Assembly: GCA_913778145.1 (NCBI GenBank)
Contig: CAJYVI010000096.1
Coordinates: 1 to 49,749 of the forward strand
Length of the DNA stretch: 49,749 nt
Source of the DNA: an uncultured Pseudocitrobacter sp.
GTDB lineage: Bacteria; Pseudomonadota; Gammaproteobacteria; Enterobacterales; Enterobacteriaceae
Reading direction: 5' to 3'
Part shown: one piece after another, positions 35,766 through 44,618 of the stretch
Layout: each line of letters opens with the position of its first letter
Position numbering within the stretch: the first letter of the stretch is position 1
Notes under the pieces: generated by a model
Seen by the model: the letters and a program-made list of their open reading frames with translations, nothing else
What the model was told of the DNA's origin: nothing
The model's database searches: none
Position numbers and translations under genes: made by a program

Positions 35766-37019
35766 ATGTTTTGTCGTCTGGTCAAAACGCCTGGCAAAAT
35801 CGGCGCTTTTCTCACCCTGATTCTGTTTTTCAGACCGGCGCTGGCACAACATGGCGAACTGGTTATGGCCACAACGTTCTCGCCCAGCGCGACCGCGTGG
35901 ATTATTCAGCGTTGGCAAACGCAGCCCGGCGCCGTGACCATTCGAACACTCAACCGTACCAGCGCGTCGCTGGAGCAGTTACTGGATACCTCTAACGCTG
36001 AGAATGTCGACCTTATTCTGACCTCTTCACCCATGCTGTTACAGCATCTACAGGAACATCAAAAGCTTGCCCCGCTGGACAAGATTCCTCAGAACAGTCA
36101 GCGCCTGGTGCCGGAATCGATTCGTTCTACCTCTGTTGCGGTGGCGATTTCAGGGTATGGTCTGCTGATAAATCGCTCTGCGCTGGCTGCTCGCCATCTT
36201 CCTGCTCCTGCAGATTGGGATGATTTGACGCAGCCGCGCTACCAGGGGGCCTTGCTGATGAGCAGCCCATCCCGGTCTGATACCAACCATTTGATGATTG
36301 AAGCCCTGTTGCAGCAAAAAGGCTGGGTGAAAGGCTGGGAAACGCTACTGGCCAGCGCCGGTAATTTGGTGACGATTTCATCGAGAAGTTTTGGTGTCGC
36401 CGATAAAATTAAGAGTGGGCTGGGTGTCGCTGGGCCGGTTATTGATAACTATGCTAATTTACTCTTAAACGATCCCCATTTAACGTTTAGCTATTTTCCT
36501 CAATCGGCAGTCTCGCCTACCTATGTGGCGGTGCTCAAAAAAAGTCAGCATCCGGCTGAAGCCGGGCGTTTTATTCGTTATCTGCTTAGCCCTGAAGGGC
36601 AGCGTATTCTCGCCGACGCCAATACCGGTAAATACCCGGTTACGCCGCTAAGTGCGGATAATCCCAGAGCGGCTCAGCAAGCGGTGTTGATGAATCAGCC
36701 GCCGTTAAATTATCGCTTGATACTGAAACGTCAGCAGTTGGTGCAGCGCATGTTTGATACGGCAATTAGCTTTCGCCTCGCGCAGTTAAAAGATGCCTGG
36801 CGTGCATTACACAGCGCGGAAGCGCGGCTTAAACGTCCCTTACCTGAAATTCGAACATTGCTTACCCGTGTGCCGGTTGATGCTGCGAGCAGTGAAGATG
36901 AAGCCTGGCTGGCGCAGTTCGAGAATAAAAGTTTTGCGGAGCAACAAATGATGGAGTGGCAGCTTTGGTTTTTGAATAACCAACGCCAGGCAATTAATAA
37001 ACTGGAAGAGTTAAAATGA
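35766..37019 (+). CDS. pgtC: PgtC, periplasmic phosphoglycerate-signal binding protein
   Basis: The 417-residue protein has a signal peptide (cut near RPALA|QHGEL) and a substrate-binding-protein fold like those of iron or phosphate ABC binding proteins. Sequence is very similar to Salmonella PgtC, which works with PgtB to sense phosphoglycerate and relieve repression of pgtP. The start MFCRLVKTPGKIG matches Salmonella, with GAGAGGGA 8 bp upstream. Its TGA overlaps the pgtB ATG (ATGA). Confidence 0.95.
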   Translation: MFCRLVKTPGKIGAFLTLILFFRPALAQHGELVMATTFSPSATAWIIQRWQTQPGAVTIRTLNRTSASLEQLLDTSNAENVDLILTSSPMLLQHLQEHQKLAPLDKIPQNSQRLVPESIRSTSVAVAISGYGLLINRSALAARHLPAPADWDDLTQPRYQGALLMSSPSRSDTNHLMIEALLQQKGWVKGWETLLASAGNLVTISSRSFGVADKIKSGLGVAGPVIDNYANLLLNDPHLTFSYFPQSAVSPTYVAVLKKSQHPAEAGRFIRYLLSPEGQRILADANTGKYPVTPLSADNPRAAQQAVLMNQPPLNYRLILKRQQLVQRMFDTAISFRLAQLKDAWRALHSAEARLKRPLPEIRTLLTRVPVDAASSEDEAWLAQFENKSFAEQQMMEWQLWFLNNQRQAINKLEELK

Positions 37020-39025
37020 CGGGGCGGTCGGTGCTGCAACGTTTGCGGCAAATGAGCATCAGCAGCAGCCTGCGCGGCGCTTTTTTAATCGGAGCACTTC
37101 TGACCCTGATTGTCAGTTGCGTTAGCCTTTACTCATGGCATGAACAAAGTTCGCAGATCCGTTATTCACTTGATGAGTATTTCCCACGTATCCATTCTGC
37201 TTTTCAGATTGAGGGAAGCTTAAATCTGGCCGTCGATCAGTTAAACGAGTTTTTACTGGCGCCTAACACCACGGTACGTTTGCAGTTGCGAAATCAGATT
37301 ATCCAGCAATTAGATAAAATTGAGCGGCTCAGTCAGGGGCTGACGCCCGAGGAGCATCAGCAGCTCTCGATGATTTTACAGGATAGCCGGAAATTGTTAT
37401 CGGCGCTGGACAAGGCGCTTTATAACATGTTTCTGGTGCGCGAGAAGGTCAGCGAACTCTCTGCAAGAATTGATTGGCTGCATGATGATTTTACGACCGA
37501 GCTTAATTCACTGGTGCAAGATTTTACCTGGCAGCAGGGAACATTGCTCGATCAAATTGAAACCCGGCAGGGCGATACTGCGCAATATCTGAAACGCGCA
37601 AGGGAAGTACAGAATGAGCAGCAGCAGGTCTATACGCTCTCACGAATTGAGAACCAGATTGTTGACGATCTACGCGATCGTTTAAATGAACTCAAATCCG
37701 GGAATGACGACGGCATGTTGGTCGAGACACATATTCGCTATCTTGAGAATCTCAAAAAAACGGCGGATGAAAATATCCGCGCGCTCGACGACTGGCCCAG
37801 CACTATCACATTGCGACAAACCATCGACGAACTGCTGGAGATTGGCATGGTGAAGAACAATATGCCCAATACCATGCGTGATTATGTCGCCGCGCAAAAA
37901 GCGCTTGTCGATGTCAGCCGCACGCGTGAAACCACGCTGGGGCAATTTCGAATATTGCTGGAAACACAATTGGGGAATAGCCATCAGCAAATGCAGGGAT
38001 TTAATCAGCGAATGGAACAGATTGTCCGCGTGAGCGGCGGATTAATTCTGGTGGCGACATTTCTCGCGCTATTGCTGGCATGGGCGTTAAACCACTATTT
38101 TATTCGTTCGCGGCTGGTGAAGCGGTTTACCGCGTTGAATCAGGCGGTGGTGCAAATTGGATTGGGCACCACTACCACGGATATTCCTGTATATGGCCGG
38201 GATGAACTGGGCCGAATTGCCGGTTTACTCCGTCATACGCTCGGCTTATTAAATTCGCAAAAACGGCAGCTTGAGCAGGAAATTAGCGAGCGTAAAGCCA
38301 TCGAACAGGATTTACGCTCGATGCAGGATGAACTGATTCAGACGGCAAAACTGGCGATGGTCGGGCAAACGATGACCACGCTTGCCCATGAAATTAATCA
38401 GCCATTAAATGCGTTATCGATGTATCTGTTTACAGCGGGCCGCGCGATTGATATGGGCCAGACGGAACAAGCCAAAACAACGTTGCGTAAAGGTGAGGGG
38501 CTGGTTAGCCGGATTGGTGCCATTATACGATCTCTTCGGCAATTTACGCGGCGTGCAGATCAGGACATCGCGTTACAACCCGTTGACTTAACCCAGGCTT
38601 TTCATGCCGCCTGGGAGTTGCTCGCCATGCGCCATAAACCGCAACATGCTGCAATGATGCTGCCTGAGGGAAGAGCATGGGTATGTGGGGAAGACGTTCG
38701 CCTGCAACAGGTTCTGGTGAATATTCTGGCGAACGCTCTGGATGCGTGCCCTGGTGGCGCGGAAATTACCGTAAGCTGGCAATCAGAGGGAGACACGCTC
38801 TGTGTGCTCATTGCCGACAATGGCCCTGGTTGGCCTGAACAATTATTACCGACGCTGTTGAAGCCTTTTACGACCAGTAAAGATGTCGGGTTGGGTATTG
38901 GTCTATCGATTTGTGTCTCGCTAATGACGCAAATGGGAGGAGAGCTGCGTTTGGCATCGACGCTGTCAGAAAATGCCTGCGTGGTGCTGGAATTTAAATT
39001 AATGGAAGTAAACGATGGCGAATAA
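37016..39025 (+). CDS. pgtB: PgtB sensor histidine kinase
   Basis: The 669-residue kinase has TM helices near residues 21-42 and 339-361, a ~300-residue periplasmic, largely coiled-coil sensor, a HAMP segment, and a kinase core. The core has His458 in TLAHEINQPLNALSMY, N-box NILANALDACPGG and G-box IADNGPGW/GLGIGLSI. The H-box type (HEINQPL) is that of NtrB/DctB kinases. It partners PgtA and probably reads PgtC. It overlaps pgtA by 11 bp. Confidence 0.95.
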   Translation: MTGRSVLQRLRQMSISSSLRGAFLIGALLTLIVSCVSLYSWHEQSSQIRYSLDEYFPRIHSAFQIEGSLNLAVDQLNEFLLAPNTTVRLQLRNQIIQQLDKIERLSQGLTPEEHQQLSMILQDSRKLLSALDKALYNMFLVREKVSELSARIDWLHDDFTTELNSLVQDFTWQQGTLLDQIETRQGDTAQYLKRAREVQNEQQQVYTLSRIENQIVDDLRDRLNELKSGNDDGMLVETHIRYLENLKKTADENIRALDDWPSTITLRQTIDELLEIGMVKNNMPNTMRDYVAAQKALVDVSRTRETTLGQFRILLETQLGNSHQQMQGFNQRMEQIVRVSGGLILVATFLALLLAWALNHYFIRSRLVKRFTALNQAVVQIGLGTTTTDIPVYGRDELGRIAGLLRHTLGLLNSQKRQLEQEISERKAIEQDLRSMQDELIQTAKLAMVGQTMTTLAHEINQPLNALSMYLFTAGRAIDMGQTEQAKTTLRKGEGLVSRIGAIIRSLRQFTRRADQDIALQPVDLTQAFHAAWELLAMRHKPQHAAMMLPEGRAWVCGEDVRLQQVLVNILANALDACPGGAEITVSWQSEGDTLCVLIADNGPGWPEQLLPTLLKPFTTSKDVGLGIGLSICVSLMTQMGGELRLASTLSENACVVLEFKLMEVNDGE

Positions 39026-40262
39026 CGATTTTTCCATTCTGCTGATCGATGATGATGCTGATGTGCTGGATGCCTATACCCTGCTGCTTGAACAAGCGGG
39101 TTACCGCATTTTTGCCTCGACTAACCCGCTGGATGCACAACGCTGGATTGAGAAAGACTGGCCGGGGATTGTGCTTAGCGATGTTTGCATGCCGGGATGC
39201 TCAGGCATTGATTTAATGACGCTACTGCATCGCGATGATAAGCAGTTACCTGTCTTATTGGTAACGGGACATGGCGATGTACCCATGGCGGTCGAAGCGG
39301 TGAAAAAAGGGGCCTGGGATTTCCTGCAAAAGCCGGTAGAACCCGGCAAATTGCTGACTCTGATTGATGCCGCACTACGCCACAGAAAATCGGTTATCGC
39401 CCGCCGTTTACGCCATCAGCAACGATTGCAGGTAGAGTTGATAGGACGAAGTGAATGGACACAACGCTACCGGCAGCGTCTGGAACAACTGAGCGAAACG
39501 GATATCGCCGTCTGGTTTCATGGAGAAGCGGGAACCGGGCGCATGACTGGCGCACGGTATCTCCATCAGTTAGGGCGCAACGCAAACGGGCCGTTCATCT
39601 GCCACGAAGTTATGCCTGAAAATAACGCAATGTTTCAAACGATCCTGGCGCAGGCGCATGGCGGCACGCTGGTTATAAGCCGTCCAGAAAATTTAAGCCG
39701 CGAGCAACAATACCAACTTGCGCAACTACAAAGCCTGGAATCGCGTCCCTTCCGCTTGATTGGCATCAGTCAGTCTTCCCTTGTTGAGTTAGCCGCCGCC
39801 AATAATATTGTCGCCGAACTCTATTACTGTTTTGCCATGACGCAAATTTTCTGTCAGCCCCTATCCCAGCGCCTGGACGATATTGAGCCTTTATTTCATT
39901 ACTATTTAAATAAAGCCTGTCAGCGTCTGAATCATCCCGTTCCCGAAGTGGCGGCCGAGGTCATGAAAAGAATGCTGCGCAGAGGATGGTCAAATAATAT
40001 CCGCGAACTGGCAAATGCTGCGGAGTTATTTGCCGTGGGCGTTTTGCCGCTGGCGGAAGTCGCCAATCCTCAGATGCATGTTAGCGAACCGACGCCACTC
40101 GATCGGCGCATCGATGAAATTGAACGGCAGATTATTACCGAGGCATTAAATATTCATCAGGGAAGAATTAATGAAGTTGCAGAGTATCTACAGATTCCTC
40201 GTAAAAAACTTTATCTGCGGATGAAAAAACATGGATTGAGTAAAGAGCATTACAAGTTGTAG
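39015..40262 (+). CDS. pgtA: PgtA response regulator with degenerate NtrC-type AAA+ domain
   Basis: The 415-residue regulator has a receiver with DDDADV, phospho-acceptor Asp56 (VLSDVCMPGCSG) and Lys in FLQKPVEPG, a central NtrC-like domain and a C-terminal Fis-type HTH (LNIHQGRINEVAEYLQIPRK). The central domain is unusual: the Walker A reads GEAGTGRM (Lys replaced by Arg), the Walker B acid pair is absent (GGTLVISRPENL) and the GAFTGA sigma-54 contact loop is missing. It controls pgtP, but likely not by sigma-54 ATPase activity. Confidence 0.94.
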   Translation: MANNDFSILLIDDDADVLDAYTLLLEQAGYRIFASTNPLDAQRWIEKDWPGIVLSDVCMPGCSGIDLMTLLHRDDKQLPVLLVTGHGDVPMAVEAVKKGAWDFLQKPVEPGKLLTLIDAALRHRKSVIARRLRHQQRLQVELIGRSEWTQRYRQRLEQLSETDIAVWFHGEAGTGRMTGARYLHQLGRNANGPFICHEVMPENNAMFQTILAQAHGGTLVISRPENLSREQQYQLAQLQSLESRPFRLIGISQSSLVELAAANNIVAELYYCFAMTQIFCQPLSQRLDDIEPLFHYYLNKACQRLNHPVPEVAAEVMKRMLRRGWSNNIRELANAAELFAVGVLPLAEVANPQMHVSEPTPLDRRIDEIERQIITEALNIHQGRINEVAEYLQIPRKKLYLRMKKHGLSKEHYKL

Positions 40263-40294
40263 CGGAAGAAAAACGATGTCAGGCGGGGGAGGCA

Positions 40295-40369
40295 TGGTGT
40301 CCCCTGCAGGAATCGAACCTGCAACTAGCCCTTAGGAGGGGCTCGTTATATCCATTTAACTAAGGGGAC
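40295..40369 (-). tRNA. argW: tRNA-Arg (CCU anticodon)
   Basis: A 75-nt cloverleaf reads on the minus strand. The acceptor GTCCCCT pairs with AGGGGAC, discriminator A is followed by an encoded CCA (40295-40297), the TPsiC arm is GCAGGTTCGATTCCTGC, and the anticodon loop CTCCTAA is closed by AGCCC/GGGCT. Anticodon CCU reads the rare AGG codon. Sequence and neighbours (yfdC, mlaA, fadL) match E. coli argW, a frequent prophage and island attachment site. No integrase is next to it here. Confidence 0.97.
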
Positions 40370-40444
40370 AAAGCGGCACGAGTATAGCGTTTTTTGCCCT
40401 GCCGGGTAAGTCTCGTGCCGCTTAACTGCTCAAAGCATCGCCAT

Positions 40445-41374
40445 TTAGCGCTGTTTTTTCGACATTTTTTGCTGGCTGTCGCGCTGTTTTGCCTCTTCTT
40501 TGCGCTTGTTACTCATATCATTGCGAATTTGCGCATGGCTCATCAGTGCAAAGATAAAGGTGCCGCCGCAAATGTTACCGGCAAGCGTTGGCAGGGCGAA
40601 AGGCCACAGGAATTCGCTCCAGTGGACGTTGCCGTTGAAGACCAGATAAAGAATTTCGACCGAACCCACCACGATGTGGGTTGTGTCGCCCAGTGCGATA
40701 AGCCAGGTCATCAGAATAATCACCACGATTTTCGCCGCACCTGCAGCAGGGAACATCCATACCATGGTGGCAATCAGCCAGCCGGAGATAATGGCGTTGG
40801 CAAACATCTCGCCAGGGCTATTTTTCATTACGTCCATACCAATTTTGACAAAGGCGTCGCGCGTCTCTTCATCAAATATCGGCATATACTCAAATGCCCA
40901 GGCTGCCACGCCGGTGCCCAATATGTTGCCAAAAAGCACAATACCCCACAGGCGCATCAGCAGACCGAAATTCCCTGCGGTCGGTTTTTGCATGATCGGC
41001 AGAACCGCCGTGACGGTGTTCTCTGTGAACAACTGCTGGCGTGCCATGATGACAATAATAAAGCCGAAGGTGTAACCAAGATTCTCCAGCAGAAAACCAC
41101 CCGGAACACCGTCCAGCTGGACGTGAAAAATACCTTTTGCCAGCAGTGATGCACCCATTGAAAGCCCGGCGGCAATGGCAGACCACAGCAGCGCCATGGC
41201 GTCACGCTCCAGCTCTTTCTCGCCGTCCTGGCGGATATGCTCGTGGATAGCCATTGCGCGCGAGGGAAGATGTTCTTCATCTATCTCAATCTTCTTTCCG
41301 CTTTGCTTCTCTTCGCTTTCAACTTCCAGATCATCGCTGCTATCGTCAATTTTATCGTCTTTGAGGTTATCCAT
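40445..41374 (-). CDS. yfdC: YfdC, FNT-family inner-membrane protein
   Basis: The 309-residue protein has an acidic cytoplasmic N-terminus (~65 residues) and six TM helices of the formate/nitrite transporter fold. Family features include LLENLGYTFGFIIVIMARQQLFTENT and the ALGDTTHIVVGSVEILY segment. It closely matches E. coli YfdC; the transported substrate is not established. The start MDNLKDDKIDD is chosen from family alignment. Confidence 0.94.
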   Translation of the reverse strand: MDNLKDDKIDDSSDDLEVESEEKQSGKKIEIDEEHLPSRAMAIHEHIRQDGEKELERDAMALLWSAIAAGLSMGASLLAKGIFHVQLDGVPGGFLLENLGYTFGFIIVIMARQQLFTENTVTAVLPIMQKPTAGNFGLLMRLWGIVLFGNILGTGVAAWAFEYMPIFDEETRDAFVKIGMDVMKNSPGEMFANAIISGWLIATMVWMFPAAGAAKIVVIILMTWLIALGDTTHIVVGSVEILYLVFNGNVHWSEFLWPFALPTLAGNICGGTFIFALMSHAQIRNDMSNKRKEEAKQRDSQQKMSKKQR

Positions 41375-41660
41375 CGTGTTGTCCTTTTCTGTACACAAAC
41401 CAGTTAAAGCGTAGCGGCTTTTGTAACAGTCATGTCGGGACTTATTCTGAAATGGCAAGAATGGTAACGTTTAATGTCAGCGATTTGGTTAGAATACAAT
41501 CCACGAGACGGCGGTTACCAGGCTAAAATCAAAGCAACGAGACCGCGAATATAGACATCATTCGACGTGCTGTTAGAATCGCTCACACTAAACAGGCGGA
41601 CCCGATGAGTTCCGTCATGGATGGCAATCAGCGATAGCCATAATTAACAGGGAGACACTT

Positions 41661-42416
41661 ATGAAGCTTCGCCTGTCGGCGGTTGCGCTGGGCACCACAC
41701 TGCTTGTCGGTTGTGCGAGCTCTGGCACTGAACAGCAAGGGCGGTCAGACCCTTTTGAAGGTTTTAACCGCTCGATGTACAACTTCAACTTTAATGTGCT
41801 GGACCCTTATGTGCTGCGTCCGGTGGCTGTTGCGTGGCGTGATTATGTGCCGCAGCCTGCGCGTACCGGCCTTGGCAACTTCACCAGCAACCTTGAAGAG
41901 CCAGCCGTGATGGCGAACTACTTCCTGCAGGGCGATCCCTACCAGGGGATGGTGCACTTCACGCGCTTCTTCCTGAACACCATTCTGGGGATGGGCGGCT
42001 TTATTGATGTTGCCGGCATGGCGAACCCGAAACTGCAGCGTGTCGAACCGCATCGTTTTGGCAGTACGCTGGGGCATTATGGCGTCGGTTACGGCCCGTA
42101 TATGCAGCTGCCGTTCTACGGAAGCTTCACCCTGCGTGATGAGGGCGGCGATATGGCCGATACCCTGTATCCGGTGCTCTCCTGGCTGACCTGGCCGATG
42201 TCTATCGGTAAATGGGCGGTGGAAGGCGTGGAAACACGTGCGCAGTTGCTCGACTCCGATGGCCTGCTGCGTCAGTCTTCCGATCCTTACATTATGGTGC
42301 GTGAGGCTTACTTCCAGCGCCACGACTTTATCGCCAACGGCGGTAAGCTGAAACCAGAAGAGAACCCGAACGCTCAGGCAATTCAGGACGATTTGAAAGA
42401 TATCGATTCTGAATAA
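41661..42416 (+). CDS. mlaA: MlaA (VacJ) outer-membrane lipoprotein
   Basis: The 251-residue lipoprotein has lipobox LLVGC with the lipidated Cys18. It forms a donut-shaped channel in the outer-membrane inner leaflet with OmpF/OmpC and removes misplaced phospholipids, passing them to the MlaC-MlaFEDB system. The family core DPFEGFNRSMYNFN and GGFIDVAGMANPK are present. GGGAG ribosome site before the ATG. It converges on fadL across a terminator. Confidence 0.97.
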   Translation: MKLRLSAVALGTTLLVGCASSGTEQQGRSDPFEGFNRSMYNFNFNVLDPYVLRPVAVAWRDYVPQPARTGLGNFTSNLEEPAVMANYFLQGDPYQGMVHFTRFFLNTILGMGGFIDVAGMANPKLQRVEPHRFGSTLGHYGVGYGPYMQLPFYGSFTLRDEGGDMADTLYPVLSWLTWPMSIGKWAVEGVETRAQLLDSDGLLRQSSDPYIMVREAYFQRHDFIANGGKLKPEENPNAQAIQDDLKDIDSE

Positions 42417-42438
42417 ATCACAGGGTATACATAAAGAA

Positions 42439-42466
42439 AAGGTGAGCACTGAGGCTCACCTTTTTT
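42439..42466. terminator. Terminator between converging mlaA and fadL
   Basis: AAGGTGAGC and GCTCACCTT form a 9-bp perfect stem around ACTGAG, followed by TTTTTT on the plus strand, 22 bp after mlaA stop. With A-rich DNA on the other flank it may serve fadL too. Confidence 0.92.
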
Positions 42467-42479
42467 ATTGCGGTAAAAC

Positions 42480-43799
42480 TTAGAAGCGGTAGTTGAAGTT
42501 GGTACCGAACAGCCAGGCTTTACCTTCGGATTTAAAGGTGTACGGGCCTTCCTGGAATTTAACGCTCTGGCCGTGCATGTAGGATACGCCCACATCGACA
42601 GACGCATCTTCATTAAGCGCATAGGTCGTACCGGCGCTCAACCACAGGCGGTCCTGATCCGGAATAGAGATAGAACGGTAGTTGGACGGAACCGGGCTAT
42701 CATCGAAGGCGATACCGGTACGGAAGGTCCAGTTATCGTCATAGTAATAGGTGGTACCCAGCGCCAGGCGCCATGCGTCTTTAAAGTTCTCATCTTTCTG
42801 GAACAGCGTACCGCTGCTATTGGTAGCTTTCAGTTCTTCGAACTGGCTCCAGCTGGTGTAGGTGGCGCTGTAGTGGATAGCCCACTGTGGAGCCACACGG
42901 TTGTAACCGGAGATTTCCCACATTTCAGGCAGATTCAGCGTCAGAGAACCATTGGTGGTGCTGCCATTGGTACCTGCCGGAAGACCGAAATTACCGAGGA
43001 TTTGGTTATACGCGGACGGCAGGTCGCTCTTATAATCGCCATCAAAGTCGATTTTCACTTCAGAACGATAGGTGAAGCCGTAACGGTTATTCTTATCCAG
43101 TTCGAACAGAATACCGGCATTCCAGCCAAAGCCCCACTCGTCACCTTTCAGGTGTGCGATTTTAGTATTAGCCGGGATCTGGCCTACCTGGCCTGCGAGC
43201 GCCGGAGGAAGAGCACCGGAACCGGCAACGATTTGACCTAAATCACCCGCATAGCGGTCGATTTTTGCACGCGCGTAAACTGCGTTAAAGCCTGCCCCGA
43301 AGCTCCACTGAGGGCTTAAACGATAAGCGCCGCTCAGGTTCAGGTTCATCGTTTCGAGGTCAGTCGTACCACCGTATGCGCCAGCGGCATAGGTATCGTT
43401 AAATTCGGTTGCCAGACCATAGTTCGAGGTGACAGATGCGCCCCAACCGAACTGATCGTTGATAGGCATAACGAAATGTACGTTCGGTACCCACGCGGTC
43501 GGGGCGATATTGTCCGCTTTGAGGCTGTTGCCAGTTGGCGAACGGCCTGAAACGTTCACATCCGGGTCAATATAAACCGCCCCGGCAGAAAACGTCGGGC
43601 GATCGAACATCATAATCAGCGCGGGGTTACGGCTGGCGTTGCCTGCGTCGTCAGCGATGGCACCTTCACCGGAATAGGCGCGGCCCAGACCAGAGGAAGA
43701 AAACTCATTAAGCTGGAAGCCTGCAGACCAGGCGTGGGTGGAAACGAGTGCCACTGCGACTGCGAGAGCAGACTTTGTAAACCGGGTTTTCTGGCTCAT
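42480..43799 (-). CDS. fadL: Long-chain fatty acid outer-membrane transporter FadL
   Basis: This 439-residue outer-membrane beta-barrel (14 strands, N-terminal hatch) imports long-chain fatty acids. The signal peptide ends [31 protein letters not shown], the FadL hatch signature. Ends in Phe (NYRF), the usual C-terminal Phe of barrel proteins. Slightly shorter than E. coli FadL, with a reduced loop in the 180-215 region. Two extra upstream codons (MV) are possible. FadR- and CRP-like sites lie upstream. Confidence 0.96.
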   Translation of the reverse strand: MSQKTRFTKSALAVAVALVSTHAWSAGFQLNEFSSSGLGRAYSGEGAIADDAGNASRNPALIMMFDRPTFSAGAVYIDPDVNVSGRSPTGNSLKADNIAPTAWVPNVHFVMPINDQFGWGASVTSNYGLATEFNDTYAAGAYGGTTDLETMNLNLSGAYRLSPQWSFGAGFNAVYARAKIDRYAGDLGQIVAGSGALPPALAGQVGQIPANTKIAHLKGDEWGFGWNAGILFELDKNNRYGFTYRSEVKIDFDGDYKSDLPSAYNQILGNFGLPAGTNGSTTNGSLTLNLPEMWEISGYNRVAPQWAIHYSATYTSWSQFEELKATNSSGTLFQKDENFKDAWRLALGTTYYYDDNWTFRTGIAFDDSPVPSNYRSISIPDQDRLWLSAGTTYALNEDASVDVGVSYMHGQSVKFQEGPYTFKSEGKAWLFGTNFNYRF

Positions 43800-43909
43800 G
43801 ACCATAACCTCATTGAGTTATTTTTATACAAAAAATGTTACATGTAGTAACAGAAGCGCGAAGTGTAGGGGCTGGACTACGACAGAGAAATCAGACCAGT
43901 GACGAGAGT

Positions 43910-43926
43910 ATAGGTCTGACCAGATA
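43910..43926. promoter_or_regulatory. FadR-type operator at fadL
   Basis: ATAGGTCTGACCAGATA matches the core of the FadR consensus (GGTCNGACC) about 110 bp before the fadL start. FadR represses fadL when acyl-CoA is low in E. coli, where the gene has two such sites; a half-site lies 10-15 bp nearer the gene. Confidence 0.8.
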
Positions 43927-44046
43927 TGATGTTGCAATATTGTTTCTCAGATTTTACGTAGATGATCACCGAAACGGGATCTGGTTAGCAAATTTGATGA
44001 GGTCGAGCTTCATCTGTTTGGGTGATTTTTGTTTTAGATCATTTTT

Positions 44047-44068
44047 AAGTGTGATTTCGGTCACTTAT
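44047..44068. promoter_or_regulatory. CRP-like binding site at fadL/yfcZ
   Basis: AAGTGTGA-TTTCGG-TCACTTAT is a 22-bp palindrome close to the CRP consensus (TGTGA-N6-TCACA), with one mismatch in the right half. fadL is cAMP-CRP activated in E. coli, so function at fadL is likely. Confidence 0.6.
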
Positions 44069-44171
44069 CCCAATTGTCATAATTAACAACTGGAGGGAGC
44101 TTTCGGGGGAGCGTAAAATAACGGCATCGTTTATCTGGCACCTTCGCGTGCATATACAGAGGAAATCTACA

Positions 44172-44456
44172 ATGAGTAAATGCAGTGCTGATGAAACCCC
44201 GGTTTGCTGCTGTATGGATGTTGGTACCATCATGGACAACTCCGATTGCACAGCCTCCTATAGCCGCGTTTTTGCAACTCGCGCTGAAGCTGAAGAAACC
44301 CTCGCTGCGCTGACTGAACGCGCGCGTGGCGTAGAATCCGATCCGTGCGTCATCACCCCGGTCTTCAAAGACGTTGAGGGCGGCGTACAGATGGATATCG
44401 ATTTTGTTTTCGCTTGCGAAGCGGAAACGCTGATCTTCCAGCTGGGTCTGCGTTAA
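44172..44456 (+). CDS. yfcZ: YfcZ, UPF0381 family protein
   Basis: This 94-residue protein matches E. coli YfcZ closely, with the cysteine-rich start MSKCSADETPVCCCMDVG and end FQLGLR. No TM or signal. Function unknown; conserved position between fadL and fadIJ. ATG at 44172 follows GAGGAAATCTACA. A terminator follows. Confidence 0.95.
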   Translation: MSKCSADETPVCCCMDVGTIMDNSDCTASYSRVFATRAEAEETLAALTERARGVESDPCVITPVFKDVEGGVQMDIDFVFACEAETLIFQLGLR

Positions 44457-44465
44457 TCCATACCA

Positions 44466-44497
44466 AACGCCTCTGCATCGCAGGGGCGTTTTCTTTT
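44466..44497 (+). terminator. Terminator of yfcZ
   Basis: AACGCCTCTG and CAGGGGCGTT form a 10-bp stem (one G-T pair) around CATCG, followed by TTCTTTTCT. It starts 9 bp after the yfcZ stop. Confidence 0.88.
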
Positions 44498-44573
44498 CTC
44501 CCTCCAGTGTGTTTTAGCTCCCATTTTTCCCTCTCTCTTATTGGCTTAATGTAAAAAATTAGTTAAGACTGTT

Positions 44574-44590
44574 ATCAGGTCCGACCACTT
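44574..44590 (+). promoter_or_regulatory. FadR-type operator at fadI
   Basis: ATCAGGTCCGACCACTT carries the perfect FadR core GGTCCGACC, 29 bp before the fadI ATG, where binding would block expression of fadIJ. Confidence 0.85.
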
Positions 44591-44618
44591 TGGTTTTATC
44601 TTTTAACAGGGGAGTTTT

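Larger units (their letters stand above)
43800..44171. promoter_or_regulatory. Divergent fadL/yfcZ control region
   Basis: This 372-bp region holds the promoters of fadL (minus) and yfcZ (plus). It contains one strong FadR-like operator (43910-43926), a weaker GACCAGT half-site at 43893-43900 and a CRP-like palindrome (44047-44068). No gene is seen. Confidence 0.6.

Noticed and set aside
36127..40262. Sigma-54 (-24/-12) dependent control within the pgt locus
   Set aside because: Suggested by the NtrC-like outline of PgtA, but its GAFTGA loop and Walker residues are missing and no GG-N10-GC promoter was evident upstream of pgtP or pgtC.
40295..40369. argW as an attachment site of a mobile island
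   Set aside because: argW is a known integration hot spot, but no integrase gene or direct repeat of the tRNA 3' end was seen on either side, so no island boundary can be claimed.
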